Shown: positions 16,198 through 25,800 of the stretch, one piece after another
How the letters are laid out: every line of letters starts with the position of its first letter
Position numbering within the stretch: position 1 is the first letter of the stretch
Assembly: GCA_963828705.1 (NCBI GenBank)
Contig: CAWHGA010000024.1
Location: forward strand, 1-64,000
Direction of reading: 5' to 3'
Length of the DNA stretch: 64,000 nucleotides
From: CAWDJT01 sp963828705
GTDB lineage: Bacteria > Desulfobacterota > Syntrophobacteria > Syntrophobacterales > Syntrophobacteraceae
Made by a program: the position numbers and the translations under genes
Notes under the pieces: model-generated
Seen by the model: only the letters and a program-made list of their open reading frames with translations
Told to the model about the DNA's origin: nothing
The model's database searches: none

Positions 16198-18162
16198 ATG
16201 GTGAATATCACTCCTAATTTTTCAGGCAACGACATGCAACCAAGTTTTCCTTTTTCGGCTGTGGTGGGTCAGGACCTCATGAAACGAGCGCTTCTGCTCA
16301 ATGTCGTGGACCCTTCCCTGGGTGGGGTGCTGATCAAGGGGGAGCGCGGCACTGCCAAGTCCACCGGGGTGCGCGCTTTGATTGGTCTGCTGCCTACCAT
16401 CCGGGTGGTGGCCAATTGCCCGTTTCAATGTGATCCGGACGATCCCACCAGTCTTTGTCCGTACTGTCAGGAGAAACGCCAGGCGCGGCAGACCCTGCCG
16501 ATCAAGGAACAGAAGATCCGGCTGGTCAACCTTCCCATCGGCACCACCGAAGACCGTCTGCTGGGCACCATCGACATGGAGAAGGCGCTGAAAAGCGGAC
16601 AAAAAGCCTTCGAACCCGGGCTTCTGGCCGAGGCCCACCGTGGCATCCTCTATGTGGATGAAGTCAACCTGCTTAACGATCAAATCGTGGACCTGTTCCT
16701 GGATGCCGCCGCTTCCGGGGTGAACGTGGTGGAGCGGGAGGGGATCAGCTTTTCTCATGCCAGCCGGTTCATCCTGGTGGGCACCATGAACCCCGAAGAA
16801 GGTGATCTGCGGCCGCAGTTGCACGACCGTTTCGGTTTGTCGGTGACCATCGAAGGGATCCACTCGCTCCCCGAACGAGTGGAAATCATCAAACGGCGGC
16901 TGGCCTTTGAACAGGACCCGGACGGGTTCCGCGCTCTATGGGCCGCTACCGATGCCGAACTGGCCCAACGCATAGTCCGGGCCAACGCCGCCCTGGGGCA
17001 GGTGGCCTTCACCGAAGGTCTGCTGGAAACCGCCGCCCGTCTGGCGGTGGCCATGGATACTGACGGCCATCGTGCCGATATCGCCATGATGAAAGCCGCC
17101 CGGGCCAACGCCGCCCTGCAGGGCCGTACCCGAGTTACCAGGGAAGATCTGGAACTGGCTGCACTCCTGGTGCTCGGTCACCGCATTAAGAAGACCCCGC
17201 TGCAGAAGGCCGAACTGGACCCGGAAAAGATCAAGGCCGTGCTGGATCAGCAGGGGCCGGGCGACGCGGTTAGTGAGGATTGGGTCCCCGTATTCCAGAA
17301 CGAACCGAAGAAGAAACCGGACGGTCTCAGGACATACAAATCCCCGGTGGGTTGTGTGACCCATCTGTGTTCCAGCAGCAAATTGGCCCCGGTGCACATC
17401 CCCTGGAAGACGCTGGTGGTGGGGAGCAATCCCGGTCGCCGGTTCGTGCTGCCGGATACCCACAAGGGCGGGAGTACTCATGGGTGCCGTTTCCCGCGCC
17501 CTGGCGAACCCGTTAATGACGTTTCCATCATCGGCACGCTGCGTGCCGCCGCACCCTTTCAGCGGGTTCGCGGAGCCAACGGTGCGCCTCGGATCCGCTG
17601 GGATGACCTGCGCCTGCGGAAACGTTCGCGCAAAACCAGTCTGGCGCTCATGTTGATTGTCGATTCCAGCGCCTCCATGCGCACCAACGACCGCATGGCG
17701 GTGACCAAAGGGATCATCGATGCGCTTCTGGAAGACCTCTACCGGCATCGCGACAAGCTCGGCATCATCACCTTTCGCCACACCGCCGCCGAAGTCATCC
17801 AGCCGCTAACCCACAACATCCGCGACGCTGCTGACGGCATCGAGCGCCTCCCGGTAGGCGGTCGCACACCGCTGGCAGCAGGACTGGAACTGGGCATCCG
17901 GCTCCTTTCCCAGGAGAAGCGCAAGAATGCGGCAATCCTGCCGGTGCTGCTCCTGTTCTCCGATGGCCACCCCAATGTGAGTTGCTTCGGCCAGGACCCA
18001 TTGGACGAAACCTTTTATTACGCCCGCGAGGTCAAGCGGCTGGGCATTCAGGCTATTTTCGTGGACACCGAAACCAATCCCACCGCCATAGGCTATGGCT
18101 ACGAAATCGCAGCCCGCATGGATGCCGCCTATCTGCCTCTGGATCGCCTGTTTGACCGGTAG
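16198..18162 (+). CDS. fused ChlI-ChlD (magnesium-chelatase-like AAA+/VWA) protein
   Basis: A 654-residue protein joining two chelatase motor subunits. Residues 15-340 are the ChlI AAA+ ATPase: Walker A GERGTAKST (48-56), four cysteines in an insert (CPFQCDPDDPTSLCPYC), Walker B ILYVDEVNLL and sensor GTMNPEEGDLRPQL. Residues 345-470 are an acidic or variable linker, then a von Willebrand A domain with MIDAS DSSAS (about 489-493). In tetrapyrrole synthesis such proteins drive metal insertion by a large H subunit (BchH/CobN); none is seen here. The start at 16198 is preferred over the ATG at 16234. It is intact and lies before rubrerythrin. Confidence 0.88.
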   Translation: MVNITPNFSGNDMQPSFPFSAVVGQDLMKRALLLNVVDPSLGGVLIKGERGTAKSTGVRALIGLLPTIRVVANCPFQCDPDDPTSLCPYCQEKRQARQTLPIKEQKIRLVNLPIGTTEDRLLGTIDMEKALKSGQKAFEPGLLAEAHRGILYVDEVNLLNDQIVDLFLDAAASGVNVVEREGISFSHASRFILVGTMNPEEGDLRPQLHDRFGLSVTIEGIHSLPERVEIIKRRLAFEQDPDGFRALWAATDAELAQRIVRANAALGQVAFTEGLLETAARLAVAMDTDGHRADIAMMKAARANAALQGRTRVTREDLELAALLVLGHRIKKTPLQKAELDPEKIKAVLDQQGPGDAVSEDWVPVFQNEPKKKPDGLRTYKSPVGCVTHLCSSSKLAPVHIPWKTLVVGSNPGRRFVLPDTHKGGSTHGCRFPRPGEPVNDVSIIGTLRAAAPFQRVRGANGAPRIRWDDLRLRKRSRKTSLALMLIVDSSASMRTNDRMAVTKGIIDALLEDLYRHRDKLGIITFRHTAAEVIQPLTHNIRDAADGIERLPVGGRTPLAAGLELGIRLLSQEKRKNAAILPVLLLFSDGHPNVSCFGQDPLDETFYYAREVKRLGIQAIFVDTETNPTAIGYGYEIAARMDAAYLPLDRLFDR

Positions 18163-18244
18163 GCATCGACCACTTTCCAATTCGGGTGCACCGAATCGGA
18201 GAAGGTGCAGGTGGGCTATCAACCTTCACCGACAGGAGCCTCAG

Positions 18245-18742
18245 ATGACCGACGCGACGCGCAGAAACCTGGAAACGGCATTTGCCGGGGAAGCCAAGGC
18301 CTACTTTCGGCTGCTGGCCTTCGCCCGCCAGGCCGACGAAGAGGGTTACCCCCAGATAGCCGGCTTGTTCCGGGCCGTTGCGCAGGCCGAAGCGGTTCAC
18401 GCCCGCAACCATTTCTCCCGCCTGGAACGGATCGACTCCACGGAAGACAATTTGCGTTACGCCTTCGAAAAGGAAACCTTCGTCAACGAAGTGGCCTACC
18501 CGGAATTCATCCGGCAGGCCTGGGCGGAGGAAGATCGCGACGCCATCTGGACCTTCAGCTCCGCCCGCAACGCCGAAGAGCGCCATGCCCGGCTCTACAA
18601 ATTCGCCCTGTCGCACCTGATAGCCGAGCGCACCATTGTGTACCAGGTTTGTTCCAACTGCGGCTGGGTAGAAGACGGTCCTCGCCCAGAGCAGTGCCCC
18701 AACTGCCAGCAGCCCGCGAGTGTTTTTGAAGAAATCCGTTGA
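18245..18742 (+). CDS. rbr: rubrerythrin
   Basis: A 165-residue peroxide-scavenging di-iron protein. The ferritin-like four-helix domain carries the ligands GEAKAYFRLLAFA (first Glu), EAVHARNH, FVNEVAYPEF and NAEERHARLY. The tail is a rubredoxin-like domain with VCSNCG and QCPNCQQP, supplying the FeS4 site that passes electrons to the di-iron centre. AGGAG is five bases from the ATG at 18245. Rubrerythrin is characteristic of anaerobes and micro-aerophiles. It follows the chelatase-like gene by about 80 bases, so co-transcription is possible. Confidence 0.93.
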   Translation: MTDATRRNLETAFAGEAKAYFRLLAFARQADEEGYPQIAGLFRAVAQAEAVHARNHFSRLERIDSTEDNLRYAFEKETFVNEVAYPEFIRQAWAEEDRDAIWTFSSARNAEERHARLYKFALSHLIAERTIVYQVCSNCGWVEDGPRPEQCPNCQQPASVFEEIR

Positions 18743-18847
18743 CTTCACCCCTCGCCCTTCTCTATGAAACAACCACTAATGAGACCACGCGACCTTCTGG
18801 TCTGCCTGGGCAGCTGTCCCAGCGCAGCATTGCTTCTCCACTAAAAG

Positions 18848-18963
18848 GAGCCTCTGCAAAAGTCCTTCAACGTCATTCCGGCGAAAGCCGGAATCAGGGT
18901 TTTCAAGGGTTACTAGACCCGGCTTTCGCCGGGGTGACGGTTTTATGAGTTTTGCAGAGGCTC
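18848..18963. mobile_element. MITE-like inverted-repeat element
   Basis: GAGCCTCTGCAAAA (18848-18861) and TTTTGCAGAGGCTC (18950-18963) are perfect 14-bp terminal inverted repeats. Inside, CGTCATTCCGGCGAAAGCCG (from 18871) and CCGGCTTTCGCCGGGGTGACG (to 18939) also pair, so the whole 116 bp folds into one hairpin. The inner part belongs to the REP-like family seen at 14153. It ends one base before the AAAGG ribosome-binding site of the next gene. Confidence 0.7.
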
Positions 18964-18974
18964 AAAGGATGATC

Positions 18975-19802
18975 ATGACGACACTGGACTGGGGTGAATG
19001 GGTCTTGCTCACTTCGCAACGCGGCAAAAGGTGGCTGGTAAAGATCCAAGATGCCTCGTTTTCCTGCCACATGGGGACCATTCAGATGCGGGATGCGGTG
19101 GGCAAGGAAGAGGGCGAATTCTTGGAGGCCGGCGAAGGTTCCAAACTGTTCCTGTTTCGTCCCACACTGGCGGATTACATCTTCAAGATGAAGCGTCGGA
19201 CCCAAATCATCTTTCCCAAGGACCTGGGGGCGATGATCTTTTACGGGGACGTCCACCCAGGCAGCGTGGTGCTGGAATCCGGGGTGGGCTCGGGGGCTTT
19301 GAGCCTTGCCCTGCTGCGGGCCGCGGGTGAGCAGGGGACACTCATTTCCGTCGAGAAACGCCTGGAGTTCGCCCAGCTTGCTCGTGACAATGTTGCCAAG
19401 TTTTACACCCACGCCCCCGTCAACCATCATATTCTCGTCGGCGACATCAAGGATCTGGCCCTGGCGGTCGACGTCGACAGGGTGTTCCTGGACCTGCCCG
19501 AACCTTGGCATGCGGTCCGGCATGTGGCACCCTTCCTCAAGACCGGCGGCATTTTGGTGAGTCTTAGTCCCAACGTGGCCCAGGTCCAGTTCACCGTTCG
19601 CGAACTCAAGACCCATGGGTTCACCCACATTCGCTGCCTGGAGATTCTGGAACGCGAATGGCAGGTGGATGACCGCCGGGCTCGCCCCAAGGACCGAATG
19701 ATCGGCCATACCGGGTTTCTGACCATAGCCAAGCGAGCCCCCAAGGCGCAGGCTGCGCTTGACGAAGAAGACTCGGAGACGGTCGAGATCAGCGTAGCGT
19801 AG
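18975..19802 (+). CDS. trmI: tRNA (adenine58-N1)-methyltransferase
   Basis: A 275-residue TrmI-type enzyme that methylates N1 of A58 in the tRNA T-loop from SAM. The N-terminal beta domain (WGEWVLLTSQRGKRWLVKI) is followed by IFPKDLGAMIFYGDVHPGSVVLESGVGSGALSLAL, containing SAM motif I, then the catalytic-region LDLPEPWHAV and GGILVSLSP. The acidic tail is variable. I chose the ATG at 18975, six bases after AAAGG; the in-frame ATG at 18945 would lie inside the inverted-repeat element and is unlikely. The element's hairpin could affect expression. Confidence 0.85.
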   Translation: MTTLDWGEWVLLTSQRGKRWLVKIQDASFSCHMGTIQMRDAVGKEEGEFLEAGEGSKLFLFRPTLADYIFKMKRRTQIIFPKDLGAMIFYGDVHPGSVVLESGVGSGALSLALLRAAGEQGTLISVEKRLEFAQLARDNVAKFYTHAPVNHHILVGDIKDLALAVDVDRVFLDLPEPWHAVRHVAPFLKTGGILVSLSPNVAQVQFTVRELKTHGFTHIRCLEILEREWQVDDRRARPKDRMIGHTGFLTIAKRAPKAQAALDEEDSETVEISVA

Positions 19803-19935
19803 CGCCGCCGGGAGCGCCGGCTCTCGGCGGCCCCGCCACGGCAGGGCCTCACACCCCGACGTTTCGTGGGTGGAACAGCTCGCATGTTGTGCAGCTTGCA
19901 GCTCGGGGATTGGGTTCTGAATCTTGGGTGCAACC

Positions 19936-21006
19936 ATGAAGGTGATGCTCTACTGCCAGCATGTGCTGGGAATTGGCCATTTCTTCCGTTCCATGGAGAT
20001 CGCCCGGGCCCTACACCGGCATCGGGTGCTCTTTGTCGAAGGCGGTGAACCCCTGGCCGGGTTCCAAACCCCATCCCACGTGAACCGTGCGTTTCTGACC
20101 CCGTTGCGGATGGACCGGGAATTCCGGCAACTGGAAACCGACCGTGGAGATGTGGAAACCATCCAGGCCGAGCGGCGGCAACAACTGCTGGACCTGTTCC
20201 GCAGTTTTCAGCCGGATGTGCTCATCATCGAGCTTTTCCCCTTTGGCCGCAAACGCTTCGGCAGTGAAATCCTGCCGTTGTTGGAACACTCTCAGCAGCA
20301 TCAGCCGGCACCTTGCGTGGTCTGCAGTCTGCGCGATATCCTGGTGGAAAAGCAGGACCCGACAACCTATGAAGAGCGGGTGGTGAAGACGCTCAATCGT
20401 TTCTTTCACCTCCTGCTGGTACACGCCGACCCGCGGGTGGTATCGCTTCAGGAAACCTTCACGCGCCTGAGCGCTATCCGCATTCCGGTGGAATACACCG
20501 GGTTTGTGGGAAGGACCCGGGAAAACCTGGCGCCACCGCATCGTGGAAGGCGGATTGTGGCCAGCAGCGGCGGTGGGAAAGTCGGGGTGGAACTTCTGAC
20601 CGCAAGCATTCGGGCGGTCCGCCGGCTGCCGGATTCCGACCTGCAGTTGCGGGTGTTCATCGGCCCATTTATGGAACCAACCGACCGGGAATCCCTGATC
20701 GGACTTGCCCAGGCCGATCCACGTGTGGCCTTGTTGCCGTTTTCCCTGGATTATGTGAACGAACTGGCGAGCGCGGATCTTTCCATCAGCATGGCCGGCT
20801 ACAACACCTGCATGGATATCCTCAGCACCGGGATCCGATCGCTGGTTTATCCCTTTCGACAGAATCGGGAACAGGCCCTGCGGGCCGAGCGTCTGCAGTC
20901 TCTTGGGTTGTTGCGCGTGATCGACGACCTGGATGATTCATCTCTGGCGGAGACTATTCAGACGGCGCTCAACGCCCAGCCGACTGCAGCCTCGCCTGGT
21001 TCCTGA
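19936..21006 (+). CDS. MurG-like glycosyltransferase (COG4671-type)
   Basis: A 356-residue GT-B protein. The N-terminal domain opens MKVMLYCQHVLGIGHFFRSMEIARAL, the GxGH-type loop of MurG and MGDG synthases. The C-terminal half has VASSGGGKVGVELL, then FSLDYVNELASADLSISMAGYNTCMDILSTG, the donor-binding region. It probably transfers a sugar from a nucleotide donor in a cell-envelope pathway, but the acceptor is unknown. The ATG at 19936 gives the canonical start; an ATG at 19924 would add four residues. It lies 134 bases after trmI, and a 225-base gap separates it from the transport locus. Confidence 0.7.
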   Translation: MKVMLYCQHVLGIGHFFRSMEIARALHRHRVLFVEGGEPLAGFQTPSHVNRAFLTPLRMDREFRQLETDRGDVETIQAERRQQLLDLFRSFQPDVLIIELFPFGRKRFGSEILPLLEHSQQHQPAPCVVCSLRDILVEKQDPTTYEERVVKTLNRFFHLLLVHADPRVVSLQETFTRLSAIRIPVEYTGFVGRTRENLAPPHRGRRIVASSGGGKVGVELLTASIRAVRRLPDSDLQLRVFIGPFMEPTDRESLIGLAQADPRVALLPFSLDYVNELASADLSISMAGYNTCMDILSTGIRSLVYPFRQNREQALRAERLQSLGLLRVIDDLDDSSLAETIQTALNAQPTAASPGS

Positions 21007-21231
21007 CCTGAATGGCGCAGCCCGAAGCGCCATACTGGTTGAAAGTTTGGTCGAGAGCCATTAGTATTGCATGGTAGGCATTGGCTCAGGGGTTCGCAGC
21101 GTGACCATAGAGTGATCAAGTGCTCGCGGCCGCGCCCGGTCTCAAAAACCATCGTCACTTGCTGATTTCCGTCTGGCCGTGGCTGCTCCCGAGACCATGA
21201 AGCCAGAGTCGATCGCATATCGTCCTCGCCT

Positions 21232-21903
21232 ATGCTGAATCAATCTATGCCGGCCATTCAAAAACAAGTGGTTCTGCCTTGGGGGCAGGTGCTACGGATC
21301 GCCTTCAGGTCTCTCAAGGCACGCCTTTCCCGCAGCCTCATCACTACCGCAACCCTGGCCCTGGCGGTGGCTTTCGTCGCCTTCACCTGGTCGGGTTACG
21401 GGATTCTCAATGCCCTGTGGCACCAGGCCGACGTCCAATTGCAGGAAACCATCCTGGCCAGCGGTTATGAAATGGCCCACGGGGAATTCGGCGCCACTGC
21501 CAAGGACCGCTGGTTGGCCATTTTGTCTCTGCTGGTGTGCGTCGTAGGCATCGTGAACGCGCAGCTCATGGCGGTTACCGAGCGTTTTCGGGAGATCGGC
21601 ACCTACAAATGTCTGGGGGCACTGGATAGCTTCATCCTCCGCATTTTCGTCCTGGAATCCGGCTATCAGGGCGTGCTGGGCGGGGTAGCGGGGGGCGTGG
21701 TGGGGATCCTGGTGAGCACCCTGACCTTGTTGGTAAAATTTGGCTGGCGGGTGTTGGCGACCTGGCCGATCACCACCATGCTGGCCATTCTGGGGCTATC
21801 GGCGCTGCTGGCGGTGGTTCTGTCCTTTTTGGGAGTGATCTATCCGGCCCTGGTGGCGGCACGGATGCAGCCCGCAGTGGCGATGCAGACCGAACAGGTT
21901 TAA
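21232..21903 (+). CDS. ABC transporter FtsX-like permease, short form
   Basis: A 223-residue permease with four hydrophobic segments: one near residue 35-55 after the cytoplasmic helix LRIAFRSLKARLSRSLITTATLAL, then at about 100-117, 145-170 and 183-208. The segment AVTERFREIGTYKCLGA is the coupling helix that meets the ATPase. The extracytoplasmic loop is only about 45 residues, against 200 or more in MacB or LolC/E, so it is a reduced FtsX-type subunit. The ATPase gene follows 100 bases on, and the giant permease after that. The two permeases may form a heterodimer on the shared ATPase. Confidence 0.8.
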   Translation: MLNQSMPAIQKQVVLPWGQVLRIAFRSLKARLSRSLITTATLALAVAFVAFTWSGYGILNALWHQADVQLQETILASGYEMAHGEFGATAKDRWLAILSLLVCVVGIVNAQLMAVTERFREIGTYKCLGALDSFILRIFVLESGYQGVLGGVAGGVVGILVSTLTLLVKFGWRVLATWPITTMLAILGLSALLAVVLSFLGVIYPALVAARMQPAVAMQTEQV

Positions 21904-22004
21904 GCTCATACAAAGGCGCAAGGTAGAACTCACTAAAACCAGCTTTTTCTGCTGTCTTGGCGAGAAATAAGAGGGGCTTCGAGCGGTCTCAAAGAAGGTG
22001 CGGA

Positions 22005-22802
22005 ATGGACGTGGAGCGGGTGGCGATGGACTATGGTAACGGGCAAGATGAAATGACAGCCCCGGTGGCAAGCCAGGAACAGGCACACAATGTGGTGCGG
22101 CTGTCCCAGGTGACCAAGATGTTTCGCATGGGAGACAACGAGGTTCAGGCCCTCAAGGGCGTCAACCTGGCCATCAGGGCTGGGGAGTACATCTCCATCA
22201 TGGGGCCGTCGGGTTCCGGCAAATCCACCTTGTTCAACATGATCGGCGCTCTGGACAAACCCAGTTCCGGCAAGGTGTTCATCGACGAAGTCGACGTCGC
22301 CCAACTGGATGCCTACGAGTTGGCCTGGCTGCGTTGCCGCAAGATCGGCTACATCTTCCAGACTTTCAACCTCATCCAGGTGATGACCGCTATCGAAAAC
22401 GTGACGCTCCCCATGATCTTTGCCGGCATGAGCCAGGACGAATATCTGGAAAAGGGGATGGAACTGCTGCGCCTGGTGGGTCTGGCCGAACGGCATCAGC
22501 ACAAACCATCAGAGCTTTCCGGCGGCCAGCAGCAGCGCGTGGCCATCGCTCGAGCCCTGGCCAACGACCCGACTATAGTCCTGGCCGACGAACCCACGGG
22601 CAACCTGGACCTTTCCACCGGTGAAGAAATCATCAACCTTCTCAAACGCCTTTCCAGGGAACGGCAAGTGACCATCATTTCGGCAACCCACGATATCAAG
22701 ATGATCAACGTATCCGATCGGGTCATTTGGATTCGCGACGGCATGGTGGATCGTATTGAAGACCGCGACAAACTCAAGATTTCCATCGGCACAGTGGTTT
22801 AA
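22005..22802 (+). CDS. ABC transporter ATPase (LolD/MacB-type)
   Basis: A 265-residue nucleotide-binding subunit with Walker A GPSGSGKST, Q-loop (FQTFNLIQVMT), signature LSGGQQQR, Walker B IVLADEPTGNLD and H-loop SATHD. The DEPTGNLD form and the Q-loop sequence place it with LolD/MacB/FtsE ATPases, which power mechanotransmission rather than substrate passage through the membrane. It lies between the short permease and the giant permease, all co-directional, the latter starting only 27 bases downstream. It is intact, while the next gene is broken. Confidence 0.92.
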   Translation: MDVERVAMDYGNGQDEMTAPVASQEQAHNVVRLSQVTKMFRMGDNEVQALKGVNLAIRAGEYISIMGPSGSGKSTLFNMIGALDKPSSGKVFIDEVDVAQLDAYELAWLRCRKIGYIFQTFNLIQVMTAIENVTLPMIFAGMSQDEYLEKGMELLRLVGLAERHQHKPSELSGGQQQRVAIARALANDPTIVLADEPTGNLDLSTGEEIINLLKRLSRERQVTIISATHDIKMINVSDRVIWIRDGMVDRIEDRDKLKISIGTVV

Positions 22803-22828
22803 CATGCGGCACAAGCAATCTGATCCCC

Positions 22829-25800
22829 ATGGTTCTTCTGGCCCTGGTGCTGCACTGTGCACCCCTGCTGGCTGCGACTCCGGTGCCAACCATGGAGACA
22901 AACGTGGCCTTCATGGGCGGACTGGGCGACCGGTCCATGGGATCGCCCGGGGCCGATCAGGCAGCCGATTACATCTTCAAACAGTTTACCGAAGCCGGTC
23001 TTACCTCCGTCGGTTCACACCAATTTCTGCATCCCATTGCCGAGGTCTCAGCCGCATCCCTTCAGGTGGATGGTTTTTCTACGCAGCTCTACCCCTGGGG
23101 ACCGAACCTGGTCTATTTGCCCATAACTCCCGAGGAAGGTTTGACGGGCCCTCTGATCTACGTGGGTGACGGCAACCTGGGGAGTTTTCAGGGTCACGCC
23201 CTGCAAGGGGCCATAGTCCTCATGGATTCGGGATACCGGCGACAATTGGATGAACGCCGCCATGCTCGGCGCCGGCGCCGTCATCTACCTGGGTGACCGG
23301 GAATCCACTGTCAACGAATACCGGCAGCAGAGCATCCCAACGCCAGTGGCCTTTCCCAGGTTTTGGGTCACTCCAGAGGACGGCCCAAGACTCAAGGAGG
23401 TTGCCGCCAGGCGAGGTCTATCGGCCACAGTGACGGCCCGCACCTTCTGGCGAAACAAATCAGTCCGCAATATCTACGGGCTTCTCCCCGGCAAATCCAA
23501 GAAGCTCAAGGAAGAGCTGGTGATACTGGAGGCTTTTTACGATGCCTCTTCTCCTATTCTGGGTCTGGCACCTGGGGCTGACGAAGCCACGTCGATCAGC
23601 GCGCTGCTGACTCTGGCGCGGCAGTTGGCCCAAGACCCGCCCGAACGGAGCGTCCTGTTTGTGGCCACCACCGGCAACGGTCAGGGGCAGGCCGGCATGC
23701 GGGAATTCATCTGGGCCGCTACCACCCGCAAAAAGACCATGAAGGATCAGGAACGCACCCTGGATGCTCGCAAAAAGAAGGTGGACCATCTCCTCGACTT
23801 GCTCAAGGAAACGCGACCTTTGGACCTCGCCGACGCCGCCGACCATGATCTGATGTGGCAACTGGTGGTAAACCGTGCCCGGGACGCGGCGGACCGGCTC
23901 AGCCGGGAAATGCAGATAGCGCGACTGCAAAACGGTCAAGAACCGGGAGGCGTGAAGGCGCAAGGGGAAACACCGGAAGGCGCGAGAACGGGAAGTCAAC
24001 AACTGGGCGACCAGCAAGTGCAAGGGCGGAGCTCGGAAGATGAGAACGCCAACGCAAACGTCAAGGAACCCGGTGACGATGGCGGTTCTATCGAACCTGC
24101 AACTGAACTCAGTGCCGATCCCCGCGTTTATCGGCGCCTGGCCTCGACGACCAGCAGCGAACCGCTTACCGCCGACCATCGTCGTCTTGCCGAAGGGCTC
24201 CTCAAGGGCGCCCGCAAGGACCTCAAGGCCGAACGGGATGAATTGAAGCAGCGCCTACAGGCGGTCAAATCCAGCCAGCAACTGCGCGGTGTCATGGGGG
24301 ATTTCACCACCGTACTGGTGATGGGACTGCACCTTTCGTCACACTCGCTGGTGACCGGTTTGACCGAAATGGGCGGCACCTATCCCTGGCGGGAAGAAAT
24401 CAGACGTCATATTCGCTCCTTCCGCCTAAACGAAATCTTCACCGCGATCACCGGCGAAATCGTTAGCGCGACCGGGGCACCCAAGGTGGTCTTTACGCCC
24501 CACGGCACACCGGGCAGTGGTGGCAAGACCCCGGGGCATACTTGCTACAGCTGCGACGTCGCCGCCATGGCGGATCTTCCTGCGGTGTCTCTGACAACTC
24601 TGGAGGATAGCCGGAGACTTTGGGCCACCCCGGGAGACACTTTGGACCGGGTGGACACGACCAATCTCCAGGCCCTGGAACGCTTCCTGCCCACGCTTTT
24701 TGTGCAGTTGTGCTCGCATCCCCAGCTGGGGAAGGCCTGTGAGGCCGGCATTCGCGGCTTTGCCAGCCTCAACGGCCAGGCCATGTTCCAGCGTCAGGGG
24801 GAACTGTTCCCCGATCAGCCGGCACCGGGCACTTTGCTGTGCGCTATCCAGGGTCGTTCAGTGTTCCGCACCATGGTCCATCACGATGGAACCTTTCACT
24901 TGCCGGGAGTGGCCAACAAGAGAGTGGCCTTTGAAAAGGTGCTGCTCGAACCCTACCGGCTGGACCCAGGTACCGGCCGCGTCGCCTGGGCCGCCGACAA
25001 AAAACAGACCGACAAGGACAATTACCGGGTCAAGATCAAGGCCGATGTGGCCAGCGTCGCCCTGACAATGTTCCACTGCGACCAGACTGATGTGTTTCCG
25101 CTTTTCGACCCTCGCAGGATGGACCACCTGACCAAGGTCCAGCTGCTGGATGCCGCCACCGGCGCCTTACCGCTGCGCTACTGGTTCAGCCGCGTCGACG
25201 GCCGGGACACCACCGCCATTTCGGTGTTCCTGGAAAAAGGCACGCGTTTTAAGCTTATCATGTCGGATAATTTGCTTCATAAGCAACTGCTGCTACTCAA
25301 CGCCTCCCAGGACTCGCCGACCGGTCGAGGCTTTCTCATCGGCAATCCGCCTGCCATCCCGACCGCCCCTTTCCAGGCAGCCCAGGACCTGCGCCATGCT
25401 CCTGCACGATCGGATCGTCAATCTTCACCAACGCGGCATCGTCAATCGCTTCCTGGAAGACCTTTACGACAGCACCACCCGGGAACTGAGCGAGGCCAGT
25501 GCCGCCCTCGAGGGAACCAACTTCGGCCTCTTCTGGGAGCGAAGCATCGCCGCCTGGGCCAAGTTGAACGTGGTCTACACCGAAGTGGAAAGCACGCAGC
25601 GCGACGTTCTGGCTGGCGTGTTGTTTTTCATCGCGTTGTTCGTACCTTTCGCCTACTGTATGGAACGCTACCTCTTCTGTTTTCGCGGGGTCTACCAACA
25701 GATCGCCGCCTTCGTTCTGATCCTGCTGATGACTATTTTTACCATCAAGGGGCTACATCCCGCCTTCCAGCTCACCTACAGCCCGATGGTGGTGATCCTG

